A stretch of 64,000 nucleotides of DNA from Burkholderia humptydooensis. Its GTDB lineage: Bacteria > Pseudomonadota > Gammaproteobacteria > Burkholderiales > Burkholderiaceae. Every line of letters starts with the position of its first letter. Position 1 is the stretch's first letter. The DNA lies in the NCBI RefSeq assembly GCF_001513745.1, contig NZ_CP013380.1, positions 1,736,001 to 1,800,000 on the forward strand, read 5' to 3'. The position numbers were made by a program, and so were the translations under genes. Shown piece by piece: positions 39,665 through 47,780 of this stretch. Under the pieces are notes generated by a model that was not told the DNA's origin, made no database searches, and worked only from the letters and a program-made list of their open reading frames with translations.

Positions 39665-40585
39665 TCAGGCAGCCGGTTGCGTCTGCTTCGCGCCGACGGG
39701 CATCTCGGTGAGCACCGGCGCGCGCGCCGCGTCGCCGACGCGCACCTCGCGCCAGCCGAGCCCGCGGTAGGGCGCCGCGGCGTCCCACGGCACCGGCAGG
39801 CGCTTGTCCTGCGAGCCGGGCGCGGGCAGCGGGAACATCAGCGAGCGCGCCGCGTGATGCGCGATGTGGCCCGTCATTGCGTGGTGCTCCTGGTGGATGT
39901 GCCCGTAGAACACGGTGACGTTCGGATAAGGCATCAACACTTCGACGACCTTCGCGCCGTCGCGCGTCGCCCAGTCCCATTGCGGCGCGAGATCGAAGAG
40001 CGGGCGGTGCGTGAACACGACGATGCGCGCGTCCTTCGGCTGCCGCGCGAGATCCTGCGCGAGCCATTCGATCTGCGCGTCGCCGACGCGGCCGGCCGGG
40101 TCCGACACGTTGTCGACGACGACGAAGTGCACGCCCTTGTGATCGAACGCGTAGTGCGTGTCGCCGAAGATCTCGCGGTACGCGGCGCCCGCGTCGAGAC
40201 TCGCGTCATGCTCGCCCGGCATCAGATGCAGCGGCTTCGCGTTCAGTTGCGCGACGATCGACTGGAACTGCCGCATTCGCGCGCGGCGCTCGGCCGGGTC
40301 GTCGGTCGTGTGCGTGAGGTCGCCCGTGAACATCACGAAGTCGGGCGCGACGGGCAGCGCGTTGACGGCATCGATCGCCTTCGGCAGCGTGCCGCGCGCG
40401 TCCGGGTTGATCGCGGGGCCGGTGAAGCCCCAGTGCGCGTCGGAGAGCTGGACGAAGAAGAAATCGGCGCCGGCGTTCGCGGCGAAACTCCAGCCGGGCA
40501 GCGCGGACGCGAACGCGACGCCGCCGCCGCACGCGGCCAGGCGCAGGAAATCGCGCCGTTTCAGGGATCGGATGGGGTTCGGCAT
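39665..40585 (-). CDS. Tat-exported metallophosphoesterase
   Basis: 306 residues from MPNPIRSLKRRDFLRLAA: a clear Tat signal (KRRDFLRL). Calcineurin-like motifs: VQLSDAHWGF, FTGDLTH, GEHD, FTHRPLF, GHIHQEHHAM. The usual GNHD box reads GEHD. It hydrolyses phosphate esters in the periplasm. AAGGAG lies 5-6 bases before the ATG. First gene of a two-gene operon with the cupredoxin; divergent from the ECF sigma gene. Confidence 0.9.
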   Translation of the reverse strand: MPNPIRSLKRRDFLRLAACGGGVAFASALPGWSFAANAGADFFFVQLSDAHWGFTGPAINPDARGTLPKAIDAVNALPVAPDFVMFTGDLTHTTDDPAERRARMRQFQSIVAQLNAKPLHLMPGEHDASLDAGAAYREIFGDTHYAFDHKGVHFVVVDNVSDPAGRVGDAQIEWLAQDLARQPKDARIVVFTHRPLFDLAPQWDWATRDGAKVVEVLMPYPNVTVFYGHIHQEHHAMTGHIAHHAARSLMFPLPAPGSQDKRLPVPWDAAAPYRGLGWREVRVGDAARAPVLTEMPVGAKQTQPAA

Positions 40586-40619
40586 GGGGGCTCCTTCGCA
40601 AGTGACGGTTCGTGCATGC

Positions 40620-40648
40620 AATACCGCCGCGGCGGCGCGGATATTCCC
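40620..40648 (-). promoter_or_regulatory. ECF-type promoter for the metallophosphoesterase-cupredoxin operon
   Basis: On the minus strand GGGAATA (40642-40648), exactly 16 bases, GGTATT (40620-40625). The predicted start of transcription is about 27 bases before the ATG at 40585. It mirrors the plus-strand element at 40680. Confidence 0.6.
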
Positions 40649-40679
40649 GGCTTATTTTTCGCCGCCGTGCGCGGATCGC

Positions 40680-40708
40680 GGGAATAAACTGGATCGATGA
40701 GCGGTAAG
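40680..40708 (+). promoter_or_regulatory. ECF-type promoter for the sigma/anti-sigma operon
   Basis: GGGAATA (40680-40686), exactly 16 bases, GGTAAG (40703-40708). Same pattern as the divergent element, consistent with autoregulation of the sigma gene at 40793. Confidence 0.6.
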
Positions 40709-40792
40709 CATCGTTGACGGCGTGCGCCGCCTCGGGCGGCATGCGCCGGACGCGAGCGGCCGGCGGGCGGCCGCGCATCCCCGGGAGGCGAC

Positions 40793-41527
40793 GTGGGTCA
40801 ATTCGGCCGGATGGTCGACGAACGTGACGCGGGCGACGAGGACAGCAAGGATGGGGCGGGCGGCAGGCGCGCGGCGGCCGACGCGGCGGCGCGCGGCGAG
40901 CGTTTTCGCACGCTCGCGCTGCCGCATCTGGATGCCGCATACAACCTCGCGCGCTGGCTGTGCGGCAATGCGAGCGACGCGGAGGACGTCGTGCAGGACG
41001 CGTGCATGCGCGCGTTCCGCTTTCTCGATTCGTGCCGCGGCGACAACGCGCGGCCGTGGCTGCTGACGATCGTGCGCCACACGTGGTACACCGAATGGCG
41101 GCGGCGGGCGAGCGCGCACGAGGTGGCCGCGACCGACGCGCTCGACGCCGCCGATTCGCCGGACGATTGGCATCCGGCGGCCGAAGATCCGCTCGCGCTG
41201 CTGATGCGCAGCGAGGACGTGCAACGCGTGAACGCCGCGCTCGCGAAGCTGCCGCCCGAGTACCGCGAGGTGCTCGTGCTGCGTGAAATGGAAGACTTGA
41301 GCTATCGCGAGATCGCTGCGATCGCCGACGTGCCCGTCGGCACCGTGATGTCGCGGCTCGCGCGGGCGCGGCGGCGGCTTGCCGCGTTGCTCGGCGGAGC
41401 GCGCGACGTGACGGCGCCCGCGTCGCGTGCGGCTCGCGCGCCGGCGCGTTCGGATGATCGCGCGGCGGAGGGCGAGCGCGGCGCGCCGCCGGCCGGAACC
41501 GCATCGGAGGCCATCGATGGACTGTAA
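40793..41527 (+). CDS. ECF (sigma70 family) sigma factor
   Basis: 244 residues, GTG start with GGGAGG upstream. Region 2: YNLARWLCGNASDAEDVVQD and RPWLLTIVRHTWYTEWRRR; region 4: LPPEYREVLVLREMEDLSYR and PVGTVMSRLARARRRLAALL. A charged 35-residue N-terminal tail and a basic/Ala-rich C-terminal tail flank the core. The stop overlaps the anti-sigma start by 11 bases. Likely controls its own operon and the divergent Tat operon. Confidence 0.93.
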   Translation: MGQFGRMVDERDAGDEDSKDGAGGRRAAADAAARGERFRTLALPHLDAAYNLARWLCGNASDAEDVVQDACMRAFRFLDSCRGDNARPWLLTIVRHTWYTEWRRRASAHEVAATDALDAADSPDDWHPAAEDPLALLMRSEDVQRVNAALAKLPPEYREVLVLREMEDLSYREIAAIADVPVGTVMSRLARARRRLAALLGGARDVTAPASRAARAPARSDDRAAEGERGAPPAGTASEAIDGL

Positions 41528-42506
41528 CGAAGCGCGTGCGCTGCTCGGCGCGGACGTCGACCGCGAGCTTTCCGCCCCCGACGCGTGGCGGATCGAGCGG
41601 CACGTCGACGGTTGCGGCGCGTGCCGTGCCGAGCGGGAGCGGCTCGTCGCGCTCGGCCGGGCGGTGCGGCGGGCGCAATATCATCGCGCGCCGCATGCGC
41701 TGCGCGAGCGCGTCGTCGCGCAATTGGCGGGGGCGGAGGTGCCGGTGGCGGAGGCGTCGGTCGCCGAGACGCCGGCCCCGGTCATGTCGGGCCGCGGCGG
41801 GCGGGAAGGACGGACCGCCGAGATCCCGGCTGCCGAGGCGCCGGCGCGGCACGTTTCGCCCCCCGATGCGCCGGCGCCGGGTGGTGACGGCCCGCCTGCG
41901 TCGCGGGCGAGGCGCTGGTTCGCGCGGCCGGGTTCGCACGACAGGCCCGCCGGGCAGATGGCCGGCGGGCCGCGGCCGCGCGCCGCGGCGCTGCCTGGCC
42001 TCGGCTGGGGCGTCGCGCTGGCGATCGCGTTCGTCGCGGCGACGGGCCTCGTGCTCGATGCGCGCCGCGCGGCGACGGAGCGCGTCGTCGACGAAATCGT
42101 CGCGAGCCACGTGCGGGCCGGCCTGTCGTCGCGCGACATCGACGTGGTTTCGAGCGATCGCCACACGGTCAAGCCGTGGTTCAACGGGCGCCTCGACTAC
42201 GCGCCGCCCGTCGTCGACCTGAGTGCGAGCGGCTTCGCGCTCGCGGGCGGCCGGCTCGACTATGTCGGGCAGCGTCGCGTCGCGGTGCTCGTCTATCGCT
42301 ACCGGCAGCATGTGATCGACGTCTACGTGCAGCCGGCGGGCGAGCGCGGCGCGGCGCGTTACGCGACCGTGTCGCAGGGCTATGCGCTCGACCGCTGGGA
42401 CGCGGCGGGCATGACGTGGTGGGCGGTGACGGACGCGGAGCCGTCCGCGCTCGCGGCGTTCAGGGCGGCGTTGATCGCGCGCGTCGCGGCGCCGCGGAGC
42501 CAATGA
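41517..42506 (+). CDS. Zinc-finger membrane anti-sigma factor
   Basis: 329 residues. Cytoplasmic ZAS domain with His29-x3-Cys33-x2-Cys36 and Cys3 (MDCNEARALL ... ERHVDGCGACRAE). A long Pro/Ala/Gly linker (about 70-155), one membrane helix (about 160-180), and a periplasmic domain with no named fold that I can identify follow. The ZAS motif predicts metal- or thiol-dependent release of the sigma factor. Translationally coupled to the sigma gene. Confidence 0.88.
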   Translation: MDCNEARALLGADVDRELSAPDAWRIERHVDGCGACRAERERLVALGRAVRRAQYHRAPHALRERVVAQLAGAEVPVAEASVAETPAPVMSGRGGREGRTAEIPAAEAPARHVSPPDAPAPGGDGPPASRARRWFARPGSHDRPAGQMAGGPRPRAAALPGLGWGVALAIAFVAATGLVLDARRAATERVVDEIVASHVRAGLSSRDIDVVSSDRHTVKPWFNGRLDYAPPVVDLSASGFALAGGRLDYVGQRRVAVLVYRYRQHVIDVYVQPAGERGAARYATVSQGYALDRWDAAGMTWWAVTDAEPSALAAFRAALIARVAAPRSQ

Positions 42507-42772
42507 TCCGAGGGGCGGGATGCGACCCCGTCATGGCCCAGCCAAGCCGGCCCGGAACCGAACGGGCCAGCGACCGTTGCACGCGCCCAGCGAATGAGCG
42601 TGCCGCCCGGCGCCCCCCGCGAAGTCCCCAAGTCGTTGAAAACACGGCCGAAACACGCGGCGAAACGCTGATCAGCCTTGCGCGCGACCCATATCCGGGT
42701 TAAACTTTCCGGCTTCTCACTTGCTACACCGGTTCAGACGCCCGGGTGGCTTCTATCCATAAGGAGTGTGTA

Positions 42773-43147
42773 ATGCGTCATTACGAAATCGTCTTCATCG
42801 TGCACCCCGATCAGAGCGAGCAAGTGCCCGCGATGATCGAGCGCTACAAGTCCACGATCACGTCGCACGGTGGCCAGATCCACCGCGTCGAAGACTGGGG
42901 CCGCCGCCAACTGGCCTACATGATCGAGAAACTCGCGAAGGCTCACTACGTCTGCATGAACATCGAGTGCGACCAGGCGACGCTCGACGAACTCGAACAC
43001 GCGTTCAAGTTCAACGACGCCGTGCTACGCCACCTCATCGTCAAGATGAAGAAGGCCGAAACCGGCCCGTCGCCGATGATGAAGGAAGTTCAGCGCGAAG
43101 AAGCCAAGAAGGCGGCTGCAGCTCAGCCGACCGAAGCGCAGGCTTAA
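42773..43147 (+). CDS. rpsF: 30S ribosomal protein S6
   Basis: 124 residues. [44 protein letters not shown] and a Lys/Glu/Ala tail. AAGGAG at 42761. First of rpsF-priB-rpsR-rplI. In other bacteria S6-S18 complex binds the rpsF leader; that was not tested here. TTGCGC/TAAACT at 42678-42704 is only a weak promoter guess. Confidence 0.98.
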   Translation: MRHYEIVFIVHPDQSEQVPAMIERYKSTITSHGGQIHRVEDWGRRQLAYMIEKLAKAHYVCMNIECDQATLDELEHAFKFNDAVLRHLIVKMKKAETGPSPMMKEVQREEAKKAAAAQPTEAQA

Positions 43148-43183
43148 CGCACCAAGCCATCAGGGAAGGAGCGCGTCGCCTCC

Positions 43184-43483
43184 GTGAACAGGCTGCAATT
43201 GACGGCGAGCGTCGTCGAGCGTGAACCGGTGCGGTACACCCCCGCCGGCGTTCCGATCGCAAGCGCCACGTTGCAGCATCGCACGGAAGTCGTCGAAGCA
43301 GGCATCGCCCGGCAGGTCGAATTGACGATCCCGGCCGTGGCGGCAGGCGAGGCGAGCGGCAAGCTGGAAGCATGCGAGATGGGCGTCGAGACGCTCTTCA
43401 CCGGTTTCCTGGCGAAAAAGCACCGCAACGCGAGAACCCTGGTGTTTCACATCACAGCATTGCAGGACATTGGAAAGGACTGA
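43184..43483 (+). CDS. priB: Primosomal replication protein N (PriB)
   Basis: 99 residues, GTG start. OB-fold single-strand DNA-binding protein of replication restart ([37 protein letters not shown]). It sits between rpsF and rpsR as in most beta- and gamma-proteobacteria. Confidence 0.94.
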
Positions 43484-43485
43484 AC

Positions 43486-43761
43486 ATGGCCCGCCCCACT
43501 GGTAAGAAATTCGACAAGCGTCGTCAGCAACAAAACCCGCTCTTCAAGCGCAAGAAGTTCTGCCGCTTCACGGCAGCCGGCGTCGAGCAGATCGACTACA
43601 AGGATACGGAAACGCTGAAGGACTTCATCGGCGAGAACGGCAAGATCACGCCGGCGCGTCTGACGGGCACGAAGGCCCACTATCAGCGCCAGCTCGATAC
43701 GGCGATCAAGCGCGCGCGTTTCCTCGCGCTGCTGCCGTACACCGATCAGCACAAGGCGTAA
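43486..43761 (+). CDS. rpsR: 30S ribosomal protein S18
   Basis: 91 residues, basic. [39 protein letters not shown] and a C-terminal [20 protein letters not shown] are the S18 blocks. Starts 2 bases after priB. The longer open frame through priB is not used. Confidence 0.98.
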
Positions 43762-43788
43762 TCAGGCGACGCAATAAGGAGAATTCGA

Positions 43789-44241
43789 ATGCAAATCATT
43801 CTGTTGGAAAAAGTCGCCAATCTGGGCAATCTCGGCGATATCGTCAAGGTCAAGGACGGTTACGCCCGCAACTTCCTGATCCCGAACCGCAAGGCACGCC
43901 GCGCGACGAAGGACGCGATCGCTGAATTCGAAGTGCGCCGCGCCGAGCTCGAGAAGGTCGCCGCTGAAAAGCTGGCAGCTTCGCAGGCAGTCGGCGAGAA
44001 GCTGACAGGCCAGACGTTCGAAATCACGCAGAAGTCGGGCGTCGACGGCCGTCTGTTCGGCTCGGTCACGAACGGCGACGTCGCGGAACTGCTGAAGAAG
44101 GCGGGCTACGAAGTCGAGAAGGCGCAAGTGCGCATGCCGGAAGGCCCGCTGAAGATGATCGGCGAGCACGGCGTGCAGGTCGCGCTGCACACCGACGTCG
44201 TCGTCGACGTCACGATCAACGTGATCGGCGACCACGCGTAA
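43789..44241 (+). CDS. rplI: 50S ribosomal protein L9
   Basis: 150 residues. [19 protein letters not shown] plus [17 protein letters not shown] in the N-domain, a long connecting helix, and a C-domain ending [12 protein letters not shown]. Ends the ribosomal part of the operon, before a terminator. Confidence 0.98.
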   Translation: MQIILLEKVANLGNLGDIVKVKDGYARNFLIPNRKARRATKDAIAEFEVRRAELEKVAAEKLAASQAVGEKLTGQTFEITQKSGVDGRLFGSVTNGDVAELLKKAGYEVEKAQVRMPEGPLKMIGEHGVQVALHTDVVVDVTINVIGDHA

Positions 44242-44286
44242 GCGACATGCAGTCTTTGCGGGCGGCCCACGCCGCCCGACATGAAG

Positions 44287-44321
44287 GGCAGGGGCCCGGG
44301 CAACCGGTTCCTGCCTTTTTT
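44287..44321 (+). terminator. Intrinsic terminator after rplI
   Basis: Stem ggcagg/cctgcc (44287-44292, 44310-44315) with an inner GC-rich pairing, followed by six T. About 45 bases after rplI, so dnaB probably has its own promoter as well. Confidence 0.75.
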
Positions 44322-44384
44322 CGTTTCTCGGCGTTGCCGATGCCGGGTGGCGAAGCCGCGCCCATTTCGCGATAATCCGAAGCC

Positions 44385-45767
44385 ATGAACGCGCCGAAAG
44401 ACCCCCAAATCGAATCGCTGAAAGTCCCGCCGCACTCGATCGAGGCCGAGCAGTCCGTGCTCGGCGGCCTGTTGCTCGACAACGGCGCCTGGGACCGGAT
44501 CGCCGACTTCCTGTCGCAGAGCGATTTCTACCGGTACGACCATCGCATCATCTTCGAGCACATCGGCCGGCTCATCGCGGCGACGCGCCCCGCCGACGTC
44601 GTTACCGTCTATGAGGCGCTCACGACGTCCGGCAAGGCCGAGGACGTGGGCGGGCTCGCGTATCTGAACGCGCTCGCGCAGAACACGCCGAGCGCGGCGA
44701 ACATCCGCCGCTATGCGGAGATCGTCCGCGATCGCGCGGTGCTGCGCCGGCTCGTGTCGGTCGCCGACGAAATCTCGGCCGATGCGTTCAATCCGCAGGG
44801 CAAGGAAGTCCGCCAACTGCTCGACGAGGCCGAATCGAAGGTGTTCTCGATCGCCGAGGACGGCGCGCGCGGCACGCAGGGCTTCCTCGAGATCGGGCCG
44901 CTCCTCACGCAGGTCGTCGAGCGGATCGACACCCTTTACCACACCGCGAATCCGAGCGACGTGACGGGCACGCCGACGGGCTTCGTCGATCTCGACCGGA
45001 TGACCTCCGGCATGCACGGCGGCGAGCTGATCATCGTCGCGGGCCGCCCGTCGATGGGCAAGACGGCGTTTTCGATGAACATCGGCGAATACGTCGCCGT
45101 CGAGTACGGATTGCCCGTCGCGGTGTTCTCGATGGAAATGCCGGGCACGCAGCTCGTGATGCGGATGCTCGGCTCGGTCGGCCGGCTCGACCAGCACAGA
45201 ATGCGCACCGGGCGCCTGACCGACGAGGATTGGCCGAAGCTCACGCACGCGGTGCAGAAAATGAGCGAGGCGCAGCTCTTCATCGACGAGACGGGCGGCC
45301 TGAACCCGATGGAACTGCGCTCGCGCGCGCGGCGTCTCGCGCGCCAGTGCGGCAAGCTCGGGCTCATCATCGTCGATTACCTGCAACTGATGACGGGCTC
45401 GTCGCAGGGCGAGAACCGCGCGACCGAGATTTCGGAAATCTCGCGCTCGCTGAAGAGCCTCGCGAAGGAGCTCGACGTGCCGGTGATCGCGCTGTCGCAG
45501 CTCAATCGCGGCCTCGAGCAGCGGCCGAACAAGCGGCCGGTGATGTCGGATCTGCGGGAATCAGGCGCAATCGAGCAGGATGCGGACGTGATTCTGTTCA
45601 TCTATCGCGACGAAGTGTATAACCCGGACAGCCCCGACAAGGGCACCGCCGAAATCATCATCGGCAAGCAGCGTAACGGCCCGATCGGCCCCGTTCGCCT
45701 CACGTTCCTGGGGCAATACACGAAATTCGACAATTTTGCAGGGGTGCAAAACTTCTACGGCGAGTAA
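44385..45767 (+). CDS. dnaB: Replicative DNA helicase
   Basis: 460 residues. N-terminal DnaB domain (PPHSIEAEQSVLGGLLLDN), then RecA-like core with Walker A GRPSMGKTAFSMN (about 222), FSMEMPGTQLVMRM, VDYLQLMTG, and ALSQLNRGLEQRPNKRPVMSDLRESG. Unwinds DNA at the fork as a hexamer. No intein or inserted domain. Confidence 0.98.
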   Translation: MNAPKDPQIESLKVPPHSIEAEQSVLGGLLLDNGAWDRIADFLSQSDFYRYDHRIIFEHIGRLIAATRPADVVTVYEALTTSGKAEDVGGLAYLNALAQNTPSAANIRRYAEIVRDRAVLRRLVSVADEISADAFNPQGKEVRQLLDEAESKVFSIAEDGARGTQGFLEIGPLLTQVVERIDTLYHTANPSDVTGTPTGFVDLDRMTSGMHGGELIIVAGRPSMGKTAFSMNIGEYVAVEYGLPVAVFSMEMPGTQLVMRMLGSVGRLDQHRMRTGRLTDEDWPKLTHAVQKMSEAQLFIDETGGLNPMELRSRARRLARQCGKLGLIIVDYLQLMTGSSQGENRATEISEISRSLKSLAKELDVPVIALSQLNRGLEQRPNKRPVMSDLRESGAIEQDADVILFIYRDEVYNPDSPDKGTAEIIIGKQRNGPIGPVRLTFLGQYTKFDNFAGVQNFYGE

Positions 45768-45831
45768 CGCCGGATGTAAACCCCTATTTCGCAAAACGTT
45801 GTATCTCGTCGCCGTCGTTGCGATCGGGCGC

Positions 45832-45859
45832 TTGGCGGCCAAGTGTAAAACAGTACAAT
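45832..45859 (+). promoter_or_regulatory. Promoter candidate for the DUF47-pit operon
   Basis: TTGGCG (45832-45837), 16 bases, TACAAT (45854-45859), 46 bases before the ATG. No Pho box was recognised. Confidence 0.55.
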
Positions 45860-45905
45860 GTCGCCGGTTTTTGTGACCGCCGTTTGACCATCTTTCAGGA
45901 ATCCC

Positions 45906-46532
45906 ATGTTCGGTCGATTCATGCCCACCGAGGGCAAGTTCTTTGAAATCTTCAATGCGCACGCGAATTACATCGTCTCTGGCGGACGCGAGCTCGAACT
46001 TCTGATCGACAATCTCGCGGACGCCGAGATTCACAAGCAGAACGTGCAATCGGCCGAGAAAGCCGCCGACAAGCTGACGCACGAAGCGATCGATCTGCTG
46101 CACAAGACGTTCATCACGCCGCTCGACCGCGACGAGATCCACAAGCTGATCACGACGATGGACGACATCCTCGATCTGATGGAGGACGTGGCAACCGCCG
46201 TGTCGCTGTACGACGTGCGGTCGGTGACGTCCGAGGCGAGCCAGCTCGCGCACATCGTCACGCAGTCGGCGCAGCACGTGCAGGCGGCCGTCGCGCTGCT
46301 GTCGGACATGAAGCAGTCGGGCCAGATCCTGAAGGCGTGCGAAGAGATCGACCGCTGGGAGTCGGAGGCGGACCGCGTGCTGCGCGCGGCGATGTCGAAG
46401 CTCTTCCGCGAGGAAGACGACGTGAAGACGCTCATCAAGCTGAAGGCGATCTACGAGCTGCTCGAGCAGATCACCGACAAGTGCGAGGATGTCGCGAACA
46501 TCATCGAAGGCATCGTGCTGGAAAACGCCTGA
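45906..46532 (+). CDS. DUF47 family Pit accessory protein
   Basis: 208 residues, all-helical PhoU-like. FNAHANYIVSGGRELELLID, ADKLTHEAIDLLHKTFITPL and a C-terminal LLEQITDKCEDVANIIEGIV. DUF47 proteins are commonly encoded with Pit transporters and are thought to modulate them. It ends 10 bases before pit, an operon. Confidence 0.93.
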   Translation: MFGRFMPTEGKFFEIFNAHANYIVSGGRELELLIDNLADAEIHKQNVQSAEKAADKLTHEAIDLLHKTFITPLDRDEIHKLITTMDDILDLMEDVATAVSLYDVRSVTSEASQLAHIVTQSAQHVQAAVALLSDMKQSGQILKACEEIDRWESEADRVLRAAMSKLFREEDDVKTLIKLKAIYELLEQITDKCEDVANIIEGIVLENA

Positions 46533-46542
46533 GCGGATCACG

Positions 46543-47553
46543 ATGCATTCGATACAACTCGCCTTGTGGGCCGTCGCGGCGCTCGTGCTCGTCGCGCTGG
46601 TGTTCGATTTCATGAATGGCTTTCACGACGCCGCGAACTCGATCGCGACCGTCGTGTCGACCGGGGTGCTGAAGCCCCAGCAGGCCGTCGTGTTCGCGGC
46701 GGCATTCAACGTCATCGCATATTTCATCTTCCACCTGAAGGTCGCGCAGACCGTCGGCAAAGGCACGATCGACGCGAGCATCGTCGATCACTATGTCGTG
46801 TTCGGCGCGCTGTTCGGCGCGATCGGCTGGAACATCATTACGTGGTACTACGGGATTCCGTCGAGCTCGTCGCATGCGCTGATCGGCGGGCTCGTCGGCG
46901 CCGCGGTGTCGAAGTCGGGCTGGGGGTCGCTCAACGTCGACGGGCTGATGAAGACCGTCGCGTTCATCTTCATCTCGCCGCTGCTCGGCTTCATCCTCGG
47001 CTCGCTGTTCATGCTCGGCGTGTCGTGGCTGTATTTCCGGACCGCGCCGAGCAAGGTCGACCGGCGTTTCAGGCGGCTGCAACTGCTGTCGGCCAGCCTC
47101 TACAGCCTCGGCCACGGCGGCAACGACGCGCAGAAGACGATCGGCATCATCTGGATGCTGCTGATCGCGTCGGGCTACGCATCGGCCGCGTCCGACGCGC
47201 CGCCCATCTGGGTGATCGGCGCGTGCTATCTGTCGATGGGCCTCGGCACGCTGTTCGGCGGCTGGCGGATCGTGCGCACGATGGGCCAGAAGATCACGAA
47301 GCTCAAGCCCGTCGGCGGTTTCTGCGCGGAGACGGGCGGCGCGCTTACGCTGTTCATCGCGTCGTGGATGGGCATTCCGGTGTCGACGACGCACACGATC
47401 ACGGGCGCGATCGTCGGCGTCGGCGCGACGCGCAAGCTGTCGGCCGTGCGCTGGGGTGTCGCGGGCAACATCGTGTGGGCGTGGGTGCTGACGATTCCCG
47501 CATCGGCGCTGATCGCGGCGGCCGGCTGGTGGATCGGGCACCGCGTATTCTGA
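46543..47553 (+). CDS. pit: Inorganic phosphate transporter (Pit family)
   Basis: 336 residues, about 10 membrane helices. The paired PiT signatures are GFHDAANSIATVV (N half) and GHGGNDAQKTIGI (C half), with GFCAETGGALTLF and IPVSTTHTITGAIVGVG. Low-affinity metal-phosphate symport. Start set at MHSIQLALWAV, 10 bases after DUF47. Confidence 0.96.
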   Translation: MHSIQLALWAVAALVLVALVFDFMNGFHDAANSIATVVSTGVLKPQQAVVFAAAFNVIAYFIFHLKVAQTVGKGTIDASIVDHYVVFGALFGAIGWNIITWYYGIPSSSSHALIGGLVGAAVSKSGWGSLNVDGLMKTVAFIFISPLLGFILGSLFMLGVSWLYFRTAPSKVDRRFRRLQLLSASLYSLGHGGNDAQKTIGIIWMLLIASGYASAASDAPPIWVIGACYLSMGLGTLFGGWRIVRTMGQKITKLKPVGGFCAETGGALTLFIASWMGIPVSTTHTITGAIVGVGATRKLSAVRWGVAGNIVWAWVLTIPASALIAAAGWWIGHRVF

Positions 47554-47610
47554 TGCGCTGAGCGCGCCGGTCGCGCGGCACGACGCCGCGTTTCGCCGCG
47601 TAGAAAACAA

Positions 47611-47651
47611 CGATGCGCCGCATGCCGACAGGCTGCGGCGCATCGTCTTTT
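47611..47651. terminator. Terminator after pit
   Basis: 12-bp stem cgatgcgccgca/tgcggcgcatcg with an 11-base loop, followed by TCTTTT; AAAAC on the other side lets it serve the converging peptidase gene too. Confidence 0.85.
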
Positions 47652-47780
47652 CAGCGCCGGCGTTTTCCGGCGCTCGGATGGTCGTTCGCGTTCGGGTGTG
47701 CGTCCCGCTTTTGCCGGGTGGGTCGGGACGACGCGTCGAGCAGCCCGCACCGCGTGCGTTCGCGCGGTTCATCCGGTTTG

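Noticed and set aside
45768..45905. Pho box before the DUF47-pit operon
   Set aside because: No convincing pair of CTGTCAT-like direct repeats at 11-base spacing was seen.
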